A stretch of DNA of 14,356 bases, from assembly GCA_021786815.1 (NCBI GenBank), contig JAJYMR010000204.1, positions 1-14,356 of the forward strand, given 5' to 3'. Made by a program: the position numbers and the translations under genes. Below are positions 7,373-14,356 of this stretch, in pieces. Below the pieces are notes generated by a model. The model saw only the letters and a list, made by a program, of their open reading frames with translations, was not told the origin of the DNA and ran no database searches. The DNA is from Deltaproteobacteria bacterium. Lineage in GTDB: Bacteria; Desulfobacterota; Binatia; Binatales; Binataceae. Every line of letters starts with the position of its first letter. Within the stretch, counting starts at the first letter, position 1.

Positions 7373-9905
7373 AAAGTTTCTGCAACTGCTTGAGCGGAGT
7401 TCCCGGCGTGGGACTCGCTCCAGGCGAAGCCGCACCGCCCGACGGCCCGCCCAGGATTCCGCCGAGTCCTTTGTTCCCCAGGAACTTCTCGACCTCCTGG
7501 CGTCCCTTCTGTTCGACCGCCCGCTTTCCCGCGCGCTGCGCCATTTCCGTTACGTCGGGCATCACGGTGGGCTTGGGTAGCGCCCCCGTGATCGTGAGCG
7601 GGATGTCGATTTCGCCCTGACGGTCCGTCAGGTACACGACATTTTTCTTCTCGGCGATGAGCTCGTTGCTGAATTGCTTGCTCAGAAGAATGTGCGCGAG
7701 GAGATCGACGTTTTTGTCCATGTCGAACCATCCGTCGCCGTGAAGCGCGTAGTCCTGGGTCTTGATGAGCAGGTCGTGCGAGGTGAGCCGCGGCCCTTTG
7801 ATCGTGAAGGTAAGACTCATGTCCTGGATATCGGTGTTGGGATTCTTGAACAGCTCGGGATGACGCTGGATGACGGATTGCGGAACCAGGGCGCCGATCG
7901 CGGGCAGGTTCTGGATCTTGCCGAGCGCGTCGGCGGCGACGTTGACCCCAACCAGCTTGCCGTTCTTGACGTGCGCGCCGCCGGAGCCGTCAAGCGTGGG
8001 TTTGATCTCGTTGAAGTTCGCGCCGGCGCCCGATACCTTGACCTGCCCGGTCAGGATTCCGCGCACCATGTCGGCCGCCTTGGACTTCTGCGACTCGAGC
8101 AGCTTCTCCAGATTCACCGAGTCCGCGTTCATGGTGAGGGCAAAGCTGGGCTTGGAAGCCAGGGTGGCCTCGCCGCTCGCGGCAATCTGTCCTCCGAACG
8201 CGCCAACCTTGAGCGACTTCAAGTCGAGCGTCTTGTTCGCGAGCGCGGCCGAAACGTCGAGCGCGTGGTAGTCGATATTCTGAAGCAGCCCGTCCGCCGA
8301 CGTGACCTTGGCGGTAACGGCTAGCGCGCCGGCCGCGCCCGAGGCGACCGTGCCTGCAACCGAGAGCTTGTTAAGATGCTCATCGGCGGGTCGCTTGGGA
8401 ACCAGGTCGGCGAGTTTGACGGAGTCGGCCGTCAGATTGTAGGTCGCGTTGAGCGGCTGTATCGAGCCGGCATGGACCGTCGCGGTCGCACGGGTGGAAC
8501 CGAGCGCGAATGTGAGCGGACCGGCGTCTGCCGAATTGCCGTCGAGTCGTATATCGCCCGAGACCGCGCTTACCATCGGCTTGCTCTGGCCCGATTGCGT
8601 GACCGAGACGTTCGCAAGCGTAATCGTTCCCTTGGCACTGGGCTTTCCACCCGCAAGCGACAAGTCGGTGTGCATCTCCGCGTCGCCCGCAGGGCCATAC
8701 TTCGTGGCCGCCGGTATCAGCTTCGCAATCGGCGCAAGCGCGAAACGGTTGGTATCGAGCCGCGCACCAAGCGCGCCCTGGCCGAATCGGACCTGTGTCG
8801 CTTTCAAGTCGAGGTCGGCGAGCGTCATCGTCGCGCGGGATATTGCAAGTTTGCTTCCCCGGCGCGAACCGTCGAGCGCGACTTTGAACGGAACGTCGGC
8901 GGGCTTGCTGAAAACGTCGCCCCATGCGACCTGATCGCCGCTCAGATCGCTGCTCGCGCTGAAGCCGAGCACCTCGAGCGAGCCTCGCGCGGTCGCGGCG
9001 AGCGTAACCGGACCTGTAAGCACGAGCTTGTCGGGAATTTTGCCAGCAAGCGGCCCGATGCGCCGAAGGTCGGCCAGAAGTAAAGGTCCAACCGTGGTCT
9101 TGAGCTGAAGCGGAACCTTTGCGACGTCGATTTGGCCTTCGCCGAGCGGCCCCACGACGCCAACCAGGCGCAGATTCTGCTTCTGGCCGAAAGCCGCCAG
9201 CTTCAATTGAAGGTGAAACGGCCGACGAAAGGCAAAATCCTGCACCAGGAGGTCGACGTCGTTTATCGTGACCGGCGGTTGGCGCGTCGAGCGGTCTTCG
9301 TAGAAGATCCGGCCGCTGTCCACCTCGAAGCTTCGTACAAAAATTTCGGACACAATCGAAGCGGCGCCCGATGGGCCCGCGGATTCGGGTCTCGCCGCCG
9401 TGACCGGCGCGGTCGCCAGAGGTTTCGCCGGTTTTTCGGGTGCCGCGCCCGTCTTTGCGGGGGGCTCTTTCGCATCGCCGTGTGCGGGCGCGCTCCCGTG
9501 TTTGCCCAGCGTCGAAATATTGAGCTCGCCGGAGGCGGTGCGGATTATTCGCACTTCCGGGCTCGCAAGGACAACCTTGGTCACATCGAGCTCTCTCGAA
9601 AGCAGAGGCAGAAATTCGAGGTCGGCGTAAACGTCGCGCGCCTGGACGAAAGGCTGCTTCGAGATGGCGGGATCGTCGGCGATCTTCACGTCCCTCAAGT
9701 CCGCCGCGATACCCCATCCGAGCTTCACCTTGATGGCGCCGACCTCGACCTTGCGCCCGAGCGAATCGCTGACCTTCGCGAGCAGGTAATCGCGGTTCTG
9801 CGCGATAATCGAGTTCAGGTTGGAGGCTGCGTAGAAGAACAGGCCGCCGACTATCACCAACAGGATCAGGACCAGGACACCGACGATTAGAAGAACCCTG
9901 CGCAT
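7368..9905 (-). CDS. AsmA family envelope protein
   Basis: AsmA-like proteins are large inner-membrane-anchored periplasmic proteins. Relatives such as YhdP and TamB act in lipid transport or homeostasis between the two membranes, so the presence of one points to a diderm envelope. The 845 residues begin with a signal anchor (MRRVLLIVG, hydrophobic 4-26), then the AsmA start region (SDSLGRKVEVGAIKVKLGWG). Next come an Ala/Pro/Lys-rich linker at about 136-182 and a long beta-rich body with repeated S/T-rich strands typical of the AsmA fold. A late segment reads LPKPTVMPDVTEMAQ, followed by a Gly/Pro-rich tail ending LKQLQKLF. An in-frame GTG at 9965 would add 20 residues ahead of the anchor and is less likely; neither start has a strong ribosome site. 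The substrate is unknown and cannot be deduced from neighbours. It diverges from the Smr-domain gene. Confidence 0.85.
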   Translation of the reverse strand: MRRVLLIVGVLVLILLVIVGGLFFYAASNLNSIIAQNRDYLLAKVSDSLGRKVEVGAIKVKLGWGIAADLRDVKIADDPAISKQPFVQARDVYADLEFLPLLSRELDVTKVVLASPEVRIIRTASGELNISTLGKHGSAPAHGDAKEPPAKTGAAPEKPAKPLATAPVTAARPESAGPSGAASIVSEIFVRSFEVDSGRIFYEDRSTRQPPVTINDVDLLVQDFAFRRPFHLQLKLAAFGQKQNLRLVGVVGPLGEGQIDVAKVPLQLKTTVGPLLLADLRRIGPLAGKIPDKLVLTGPVTLAATARGSLEVLGFSASSDLSGDQVAWGDVFSKPADVPFKVALDGSRRGSKLAISRATMTLADLDLKATQVRFGQGALGARLDTNRFALAPIAKLIPAATKYGPAGDAEMHTDLSLAGGKPSAKGTITLANVSVTQSGQSKPMVSAVSGDIRLDGNSADAGPLTFALGSTRATATVHAGSIQPLNATYNLTADSVKLADLVPKRPADEHLNKLSVAGTVASGAAGALAVTAKVTSADGLLQNIDYHALDVSAALANKTLDLKSLKVGAFGGQIAASGEATLASKPSFALTMNADSVNLEKLLESQKSKAADMVRGILTGQVKVSGAGANFNEIKPTLDGSGGAHVKNGKLVGVNVAADALGKIQNLPAIGALVPQSVIQRHPELFKNPNTDIQDMSLTFTIKGPRLTSHDLLIKTQDYALHGDGWFDMDKNVDLLAHILLSKQFSNELIAEKKNVVYLTDRQGEIDIPLTITGALPKPTVMPDVTEMAQRAGKRAVEQKGRQEVEKFLGNKGLGGILGGPSGGAASPGASPTPGTPLKQLQKLF

Positions 9906-10029
9906 AGTGAAATCCGGTGCAACGGCCACGAACCACGAGCCGGCTTTAATCGAGTGTAGTACCACAGCGCATAAAAGTCGCGCCCTTTTCAGCTACAATG
10001 ACGCAATCCTGTCACGCAGGCTCTTGACC
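9906..10029. promoter_or_regulatory. Divergent intergenic region between the AsmA-like and Smr-domain genes
   Basis: These 124 bases must promote both flanking genes. On the + strand TACAAT at 9994-9999 is a good -10 element 30 bases before the Smr start, but the expected -35 position reads ATAAAA. On the minus strand TTGTAG and TTTATG are spaced by 17 bases, a weak pair. Position is secure; exact promoters are not. Confidence 0.35.
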
Positions 10030-10827
10030 ATGCGCAGGAAAAAGAACAAACGCACCCAAAGCCGCGAGAATCGTCCGGCAAAGGCCTCCGCAGCCGGCTT
10101 TTCTTCGCCTTTCAAGGATCTAAAAAAGATTCTGGGGGAACGAGCAACGTCGAACCGCACGCAATCGCCTGAGCCCGCGCCCGCGCCGACGAGGAAACAG
10201 CCCACCGCGCATCCGACGCCCCCGTCTTCGGCTGGCGACAGCGCGCCGGCGGCCGACGACGAGTCGGCGCTGCTCGAAGCCTATCGTGGGGTTCGTCCGC
10301 TCGGCGGAGGAAGCCGCGTCCCGGTGAAACCCGAGGTGAGCCATGCCGTGGTCAGCGAGGAATCGGAAGTACTCGCACAGCTTTACGATTTGGTGTCGGG
10401 CCAGGGGACCTTCGACATTACCGAGACCGAGGAATACGTCGAGGGCGCGCGGGTCGGAATCGACCCGCGGCTGGTGAGCCGGCTAAGGCGCGGCGAGTTT
10501 GCGCTGCAGAGCCATATCGACCTGCACGGTATGACGCAGCCGGCCGCGCGCCAAGCGCTTGCCGCCTTCATCCAGGACAGCGTGCGAACCGGGTTGCGCA
10601 CGGTGCTGGTTGTTCACGGGCGCGGGCTTCGTTCGCCGGGCGGGCATCCGGTGCTCAAGCATGCGACCGCCGAATGGCTGTCGCACGGAATGATCGGCTC
10701 GCACGTACTCGCGTTTACGAGCGCAAGACCCTCGGACGGCGGCGGGGGCGCGACGTACGTTCTCTTAAGACGCGACCGTCGGCGCGCCCCATTCGACGTT
10801 CTCAAAGGCACAAAGCGCTCCGACTAA
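10030..10827 (+). CDS. Stand-alone Smr-domain protein (putative endonuclease or RNA-binding)
   Basis: Smr (small MutS-related) domains nick DNA or bind or cleave RNA; E. coli SmrB, for example, cuts mRNA at collided ribosomes. The product has 265 residues. A basic N-terminus (MRRKKNKRTQ) is followed by a Pro/Ala-rich, probably disordered stretch at about 45-80. A linker with YDLVSGQGTFDITETEEYVEG (from 119) leads to the Smr domain from about 163. It shows the intact motif IDLHG (163-167), then VVHGRGLRS (194-202) and the ending ARPSDGGGGATYVLLRR (232-248). The same frame is open back to 9907, but those residues look non-coding and would overlap the promoter region. ATG 10030 starts the basic tail, though only a weak AGG lies ten bases upstream. 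Its job, DNA repair or translation quality control, cannot be settled by sequence. It converges on the ATP synthase cluster. Confidence 0.87.
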   Translation: MRRKKNKRTQSRENRPAKASAAGFSSPFKDLKKILGERATSNRTQSPEPAPAPTRKQPTAHPTPPSSAGDSAPAADDESALLEAYRGVRPLGGGSRVPVKPEVSHAVVSEESEVLAQLYDLVSGQGTFDITETEEYVEGARVGIDPRLVSRLRRGEFALQSHIDLHGMTQPAARQALAAFIQDSVRTGLRTVLVVHGRGLRSPGGHPVLKHATAEWLSHGMIGSHVLAFTSARPSDGGGGATYVLLRRDRRRAPFDVLKGTKRSD

Positions 10828-10863
10828 ACGCTGGTTCGCTTACTGCTGTCGCGATTCCGCAAC

Positions 10864-10906
10864 ACAAAAAACGAAGCGGAGCTTCGTAGTTGCGAAGCCC
10901 CGCTTC
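10864..10906 (-). terminator. Rho-independent terminator of the hemL-atp transcript
   Basis: On the minus strand GAAGCGGGGCTTCG, a six-base loop and CGAAGCTCCGCTTC form a 14-bp stem with a single G-U pair. The run GTTTTTTGTG follows at once. It lies about 30 bases past the atpE stop. On the + strand the stem has an A-C mismatch and no T-run follows, so it works for the minus-strand operon. It shows that the cluster ends with atpE. Confidence 0.9.
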
Positions 10907-10936
10907 ATGGTTGAAGACCGTTTCGAATCGAGTCGC

Positions 10937-11284
10937 TTACATCTTGGCCTGAAGGATGAACGCCATGACCAGGCTGTAAAGGGTCAGCGCTTCGATAAAC
11001 GCGAGTCCGACGATCATCGGAACGAAAATGCGGCCGGCGCTGTTCGGATTGCGTCCGATCGATTCCATCGCGGAGGCGCCGAGCTTGCCCTGGCCAAGTC
11101 CGCATCCCGCTGCCGCAACGCCGATACCGATGTTGGCCGCGAGCGCGATAAGTCCCGCCTTGAGCGCGCCCGACGGGGCTCCCGTCGCCGCGGCGCCCGC
11201 CGCTTCCTGCGCCATCGCGAGCAGTGGCGAGGCGAGTACGAGCGCGGTGGCCGCGCCCAGGATGGTTGAGAGACGTCGAATCAT
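10937..11284 (-). CDS. atpE: ATP synthase Fo subunit c with N-terminal signal peptide
   Basis: Subunit c forms the rotating membrane ring of the F-type ATP synthase and carries the ion. The 115 residues are longer than the usual 75-90 because of an N-terminal signal peptide (MIRRLSTILGAATALVLASPLLAMA, predicted cut near AMA-QEA at 25) and an Ala/Gly linker to about 40. Helix 1 spans about 41-68 with GLGQG (62-66). The polar loop has the conserved RNP (78-80), and helix 2 carries the ion-binding Glu98 in LAFIEALTLYSLV. E-A-L-T-L-Y resembles cyanobacterial proton-type rings and lacks the Ser that follows Glu in sodium-type rings, so protons are the likely ion. ATG 11284 has GAGGAGGA six bases upstream, ruling out the longer frame to 11383. 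It is the last gene before the terminator. Confidence 0.94.
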   Translation of the reverse strand: MIRRLSTILGAATALVLASPLLAMAQEAAGAAATGAPSGALKAGLIALAANIGIGVAAAGCGLGQGKLGASAMESIGRNPNSAGRIFVPMIVGLAFIEALTLYSLVMAFILQAKM

Positions 11285-11434
11285 GCGAGTTCCTCCTCGT
11301 TTTCCCGCGCGCATCCGATCCAGCCCAAGCCCTCTCCTCTGTCCTCTGCCACCCCGGTTGCTCCGGCGAGGATTGGTCTGCACGCGAATATAACCGTATT
11401 AGTTTGCGAGCGCTTTCCCGAGCCGCGAATCAAC
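11285..11434 (-). other. 150-base leader between atpB and atpE
   Basis: This is the largest spacer inside the atp cluster; the others are 0-24 bases. On the minus strand it holds an A/T-rich patch (ACTAATACGGTTATATT) that could act as a -10 region without a clear -35. It then has a small CCGG-AGCAA-CCGG hairpin and a long purine-rich tract (GGCAGAGGACAGAGGAGAGG) before the ribosome site. Such leaders often raise c-subunit synthesis; here that is inference. Confidence 0.45.
11291..11298 (-). promoter_or_regulatory. Near-perfect ribosome binding site of atpE
   Basis: GAGGAGGA on the minus strand lies six bases before ATG 11284, the strongest ribosome site in the cluster. It fits the need for many c subunits per enzyme and fixes the start. 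Confidence 0.85.
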
Positions 11435-12127
11435 TCAATGCTCGTGGCTGGCCGCGAGCCGCACGTACGCCATCGAGAGCACCACGAAAATGATCGCTTG
11501 TATTATGCAGACGATCGAGCCGAGCGCGTAGAACAGAAGCGGTATCCCGACCTTGGTTAGCTCGGTGGCGATGCCGAGCACCTGATGGTCGGCAAACATG
11601 TTCGCGAAAAGACGGAGCCCGAGCGAGAACGGCCGGAACAGGTTGTCGGCCACCTCGATCGGCAGCATCAGCGGCGCCAGCAGCGGCAAGGGGCCAAGAA
11701 AACTCTTCAGGTAGCCGAAGCCGTTTTTCCGAAATCCCCAGAAGATGAAATAGAAAAGGCTTATCGTGCCGAGCGCGAAGGTCAGGTCCGAGTCGGCCGT
11801 CGGCGGTTCCATCCCTGGTATCAGGCCAAGGAAATTCGCAAGCAGGATGAACACGAACAGGCTTCCGAAGAAGGGCACCAGACCGCGGTACTCGTGCAAT
11901 TGAACGACGTCGTTGACGAAGCCGTCCATCCACTCGACGAAAATCTCGGCGATCGAGCCGACGCCGATCTTTTCGTCAGGAACGACGTTTTCTCCGGCAC
12001 GTTTGAGCGCGCGTCCGGCCAAAAAGCCGAACACGAGCAGGATGCCCATCACGAGCCACGTGCCAACCAGCACTGCGGGGACTTTTCCGCCCCCGAGCAT
12101 CTCGAGGAAGTTAATGTTCGCCTGCAA
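11435..12127 (-). CDS. atpB: ATP synthase Fo subunit a
   Basis: Subunit a provides the two half-channels that pass ions to and from the c-ring in the inner membrane. The 230 residues have the expected hydrophobic helices. The stretch ANFLGLIPGMEPPTADSDLT (97-116) matches the family. The essential arginine is Arg172 in FSLGLRLFANMFADHQ (168-183), and Gln210 lies on the last long helix (CIIQAIIFVVLSMAYV). The start is TTG at 12127, with GGAGGA four bases upstream; the first ATG is nine codons further in and has no ribosome site. A TTG start may lower a-subunit synthesis relative to c, which would suit the stoichiometry. It follows atpI by 24 bases. Confidence 0.95.
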   Translation of the reverse strand: MQANINFLEMLGGGKVPAVLVGTWLVMGILLVFGFLAGRALKRAGENVVPDEKIGVGSIAEIFVEWMDGFVNDVVQLHEYRGLVPFFGSLFVFILLANFLGLIPGMEPPTADSDLTFALGTISLFYFIFWGFRKNGFGYLKSFLGPLPLLAPLMLPIEVADNLFRPFSLGLRLFANMFADHQVLGIATELTKVGIPLLFYALGSIVCIIQAIIFVVLSMAYVRLAASHEH

Positions 12128-12131
12128 ACAG

Positions 12132-12137
12132 TCCTCC
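12132..12137 (-). promoter_or_regulatory. Ribosome binding site that selects the TTG start of atpB
   Basis: GGAGGA on the minus strand is followed by CTGT and then TTG. No ATG or GTG lies at a workable distance, so the unusual TTG codon is the likely initiator. Confidence 0.75.
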
Positions 12138-12151
12138 GGAAGACGAGCGCC

Positions 12152-12556
12152 TTACGTGGTGACGCCTCGGAGCGAAGCTCGACCCGTCTCAATAGCTACC
12201 GCTATCAACTGAGTCAAGATACCCAGGCCGAAGCCCACGCCGAAGCGACCCGGCTCCACGTGAACCTGGTGAAGCACCAGGTAGATGAGCGCGGCGTAAA
12301 TCAAAAGCTTGAGCGGAAGCACGAGCATACCGAGCCCGCCGCGCGCGCCGCCACCCGCCGAGGCCATCGAAATCATAAACCTGCCGAGTATCGCCAGCAG
12401 GTAAAGGTTCACGATAATGATAGCCCCGCCAACCAGGCATCCGAAGGCGACGTCGCGCAGCCCCGCAAGGGCAAGAATGCCGACTGACGCGGCCACGAGC
12501 GCGATATTGGTGCGCTGGATGGCGCCTATAGTTGGAACGCCGAACGAAAACGTCAT
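12152..12556 (-). CDS. atpI: ATP synthase subunit I (AtpI-like Fo accessory membrane protein)
   Basis: AtpI-type proteins are small membrane proteins that help assemble or stabilise the c-ring and are dispensable in several bacteria. The 134 residues have four hydrophobic segments at about 16-32, 36-58, 76-97 and 104-123. Typical features are an Asn in helix 2 (GGAIIIVNLYLLAILGRF) and LPLKLLIYAALIYLVL in helix 3. The ATG directly abuts the atpZ stop (TAGATG), implying coupled translation. Sequence conservation in this family is low, so the call rests on size, helix pattern and position between atpZ and atpB. Confidence 0.85.
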   Translation of the reverse strand: MTFSFGVPTIGAIQRTNIALVAASVGILALAGLRDVAFGCLVGGAIIIVNLYLLAILGRFMISMASAGGGARGGLGMLVLPLKLLIYAALIYLVLHQVHVEPGRFGVGFGLGILTQLIAVAIETGRASLRGVTT

Positions 12557-12763
12557 CTAGTCCTGCTGCATCTCCTTCGCAGTGCGGATCAGTTCGATGA
12601 ATCCGGCGACCACCCCGAACAGGCAGAAGACGAGGGTCAGAATCGGGTCGGTTCCGAAGTGCAGGTCCGCATAGTGGCCGATCAGCGCGCCCGCGGCCGG
12701 TAGCATCGCCATGTCCAGCCCGACGGCCAACCATCGAGCCCACGTGCCGCGTTGCGACGCCAT
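12557..12763 (-). CDS. atpZ: AtpZ-like Fo accessory protein (F0F1-ATPase subunit, ATPase_gene1 type)
   Basis: AtpZ is a two-helix membrane protein encoded at the head of many atp operons, proposed to act with AtpI in ATP synthase assembly or Mg/Ca transport. Here it has 68 residues, with hydrophobic helices at about 8-27 and 37-57. The linking loop HYADLHFGTDPILT fits the family. The first possible start is TTG 12775, but AAGGAG lies only one base from it; ATG 12763 has the same site 13 bases upstream, rather far. I prefer the ATG, with some doubt. The AAGGAG directly follows the hemL TGA, so translation is probably coupled to hemL. Confidence 0.82.
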   Translation of the reverse strand: MASQRGTWARWLAVGLDMAMLPAAGALIGHYADLHFGTDPILTLVFCLFGVVAGFIELIRTAKEMQQD

Positions 12764-12781
12764 CGCGACCGGCAATCTCCT

Positions 12782-14077
12782 TCAGGCCGCGGCGAGCGCG
12801 CCGAGCGCCTGATTCGCTGCCTCGACGGTCTGGTCGATATCGGCCTCCGAGTGTGCGAGCGACACGAACATCGCTTCGAACTGCGACGGTGGAAGATATA
12901 TTCCACGTTCGAGCATCTGATGGAAGTAGGTGGCGAAGCGCGCGGTATCGCTGCGGCGGGCGTCATCGGCCTCGCAAACGGCGTTCGGGCCGAGAAACAT
13001 CGTCGCCAGCGAGCCAACCCGGTTGACGCATCCCGGGACGCCCGAGCGTTTCAGCGCGTCGGCAAGCCCGTTGCCAAGCCGGGCGCCTAGCGTGTCGAGG
13101 CGCTCGTAGGTTCCGGGCACGGAAAGCAGCCCGAGCGTTTCGAGGCCCGCGCGCACCGAGAGCGGATTTCCTGACAGCGTGCCAGCCTGATAGACGGGTC
13201 CAGCAGGAGCGAGCAGGTCGAGAAGATCGGCGCGTCCGGCGACCGCACCTATCGGCATTCCGCCGCCGATCACTTTGCCCAGCACCAGGAGGTCGGGCGC
13301 GACACCGTATTTTTCCGCAATCGAGCCGTGGCAAAGCCGGAATCCGGTTATGACCTCGTCGCAGATGAGCAGTGCGCCGTACCGGCGCGCGGCCGCGGCA
13401 AGCTCTTTGAGAAAACCCGGCATCGGGACGACCACACCCATGTTGGCCGCAACCGGTTCGACAATCACCGCGGCGACACCGTCGGGGTTGGCCTCGAAGC
13501 ATCCGCCGACGCTCTCGAGCGAGTTGAACCTGGCAACGGAAGTCATCGCGGCAACGGCTTGCGGAACGCCCGCGCTGTTCGGGATGGCGAGCGTCATTCC
13601 ACCGGAGCCCGCGCGAACCAACAACCCGTCGCTATGGCCGTGATAGCATCCGTCGAACTTGATTATCTTGGTGCGTCCGGTGGCCGCGCGTGCAATTCGA
13701 ATAGCAGTCATCGCGGCCTCGGTTCCGGAACTCACCAGGCGCACTTTTTCGGCTGCGGCAATTGCCGTGCCGATTTTCTCCGCAAGCTCGACTTCGAGTT
13801 CGATAGTGGCGCCGTAGCCGAGGCCCTTGCGAGCCTGCTCGCCAAGCGCGGCCGCGACCTGTGGATGCGCATGTCCGAGGATCGCGGGCCCGTAGGAGCC
13901 GACGTAATCGACGAAACTGTTTCCGTCCGCATCGACGAGTCGTGCGCCCGAGGCCGACTCGATGAAAATCGGGGTTCCGCCGACGGCCGACCATGCGCGA
14001 ACCGGCGAGTTAACACCGCCGGGGATTCGCCGCGAGGCGCGCCGTGAGAGCTCTTTGGATTTGTCGTTACCGCGCAT
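12782..14077 (-). CDS. hemL: Glutamate-1-semialdehyde 2,1-aminomutase
   Basis: HemL converts glutamate-1-semialdehyde to 5-aminolevulinate, the last step of the C5 route to haem and other tetrapyrroles. It is a cytoplasmic PLP enzyme of the class III aminotransferase fold. From ATG 14077 it has 431 residues (E. coli about 426). Motifs include RRIPGGVNSPVRA, SYGPAILGHAHP, VSSGTEAAMTAIR (cofactor phosphate, about 115-127), CYHGHSDGLLV, DEVITGFR (Asp240) and the Schiff-base lysine Lys268 in LGKVIGGGMPIGA. An ATG one codon earlier (14080), an ATG at 14107 and a TTG at 14116 are in frame. None has a good ribosome site, so the start is set by family length. It is the first gene of the hemL-atpZIBE unit, 18 bases before atpZ. 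The enzyme implies the C5 pathway rather than ALA synthase. Confidence 0.96.
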   Translation of the reverse strand: MRGNDKSKELSRRASRRIPGGVNSPVRAWSAVGGTPIFIESASGARLVDADGNSFVDYVGSYGPAILGHAHPQVAAALGEQARKGLGYGATIELEVELAEKIGTAIAAAEKVRLVSSGTEAAMTAIRIARAATGRTKIIKFDGCYHGHSDGLLVRAGSGGMTLAIPNSAGVPQAVAAMTSVARFNSLESVGGCFEANPDGVAAVIVEPVAANMGVVVPMPGFLKELAAAARRYGALLICDEVITGFRLCHGSIAEKYGVAPDLLVLGKVIGGGMPIGAVAGRADLLDLLAPAGPVYQAGTLSGNPLSVRAGLETLGLLSVPGTYERLDTLGARLGNGLADALKRSGVPGCVNRVGSLATMFLGPNAVCEADDARRSDTARFATYFHQMLERGIYLPPSQFEAMFVSLAHSEADIDQTVEAANQALGALAAA

Positions 14078-14080
14078 CAT

Positions 14081-14356
14081 TAGTCTATCGTTTGCCGTCG
14101 GTAACATCGGCGTCAATGCGGGTCAAACGCACAACCGCGCGGTGCAACGGCGATCGCGCTGGACCGCTTCCAGAGCCAACGAGAGCTATCGATGAAAAAG
14201 TCATGGTTTTCGACTACGACGCAGTCGCGTGCACCGCTTCGGATTTCTTCAGCGATTTCGCGCGTTTGAATGAAATCAGACTGCGCTCCCTTGAGACGTG
14301 CTCGTAAAGAGTTTATCACGTTCCCTTGGCCGCAGAGTTTTTCCGCCGCGTCACTC
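14081..14356. other. Region upstream of hemL, no convincing gene
   Basis: This should carry the promoter of the hemL-atp unit. On the minus strand TTGACG (14111-14116) lies 17 bases before AAACGA, so only the -35 half is convincing. A GTG-started frame of 68 codons (14319 to 14113, minus) has AAGGGA just upstream. Its codon third positions are mixed, unlike the G/C-rich genes around it, and I know no family for it. Nothing else stands out. Confidence 0.4.

Noticed and set aside
8380..9936. A 518-codon frame on the minus strand inside the AsmA-like gene
   Set aside because: It is Arg-rich and out of frame with a gene that has a clear signal anchor and AsmA pattern over the same bases.
14194..14271. 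A short + frame starting MKKSWFSTTT
   Set aside because: It has 25 codons and no context or homology that I know; chance is the simplest explanation.
14113..14319. A 68-codon minus frame upstream of hemL with AAGGGA before a GTG
   Set aside because: Codon third positions lack the G/C bias of the neighbours, no family is recognisable, and it covers the expected hemL promoter. Kept only as a remark in the intergenic entry.
1..14356. Search for CRISPR arrays, tRNA or rRNA genes, insertion sequences, toxin-antitoxin pairs and phage genes
   Set aside because: No spaced direct repeats, cloverleaf segments, transposase motifs or attachment-like duplications were seen; the window looks like stable core chromosome.

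Overview
The window reads as a chromosomal stretch of a high-GC bacterium. By eye it is well above 60% G+C, codon third positions are rich in G/C, and long spurious reading frames lie opposite the real genes. There are no tRNA or rRNA genes, insertion sequences, phage genes or CRISPR repeats. The gene content suggests a Deltaproteobacterium-like (Desulfobacterota, Binatota or Myxococcota type) Gram-negative: an AsmA-family envelope protein, secreted proteins with Sec signals, MutS2, and an ATP synthase Fo cluster with no F1 genes beside it. The taxon is inferred from gene style, not proven.

Left part (1-2876): the 3' portion of a secreted phosphoesterase of the phospholipase C family enters from the left edge on the + strand. 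It ends at a GC-rich hairpin and converges on a minus-strand gene for a secreted protein that I do not recognise by name. That protein is built of about seven repeats of roughly 70 residues and resembles a beta-propeller.

Middle (2877-7372): a 420-base gap holds small palindromes and a possible weak terminator. Then come a complete methylcrotonyl-CoA carboxylase beta-type carboxyltransferase (minus) and, divergently from an 83-base spacer, a complete MutS2 (plus). The carboxyltransferase has none of its usual leucine-degradation partners beside it.

Right-middle (7368-10827): an 845-residue AsmA-like protein (minus) converges on MutS2. It diverges from a 265-residue stand-alone Smr-domain protein (plus), so two Smr domains lie within 4 kb.

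Right part (10864-14080): a minus-strand unit hemL-atpZ-atpI-atpB-atpE ends at a textbook rho-independent terminator. HemL makes 5-aminolevulinate for tetrapyrroles. AtpZ and AtpI are Fo accessory proteins, AtpB is subunit a, and AtpE is subunit c with a predicted cleavable signal peptide. The b, delta, alpha, gamma, beta and epsilon genes must be elsewhere. The last 276 bases upstream of hemL hold no convincing gene.

Most of the window is ordinary chromosome. The points most worth checking are the repeat protein, the split Fo cluster coupled to hemL, the signal-bearing c subunit, the solitary carboxyltransferase, and the altered LDLR-type motif in the MutS2 Smr domain.
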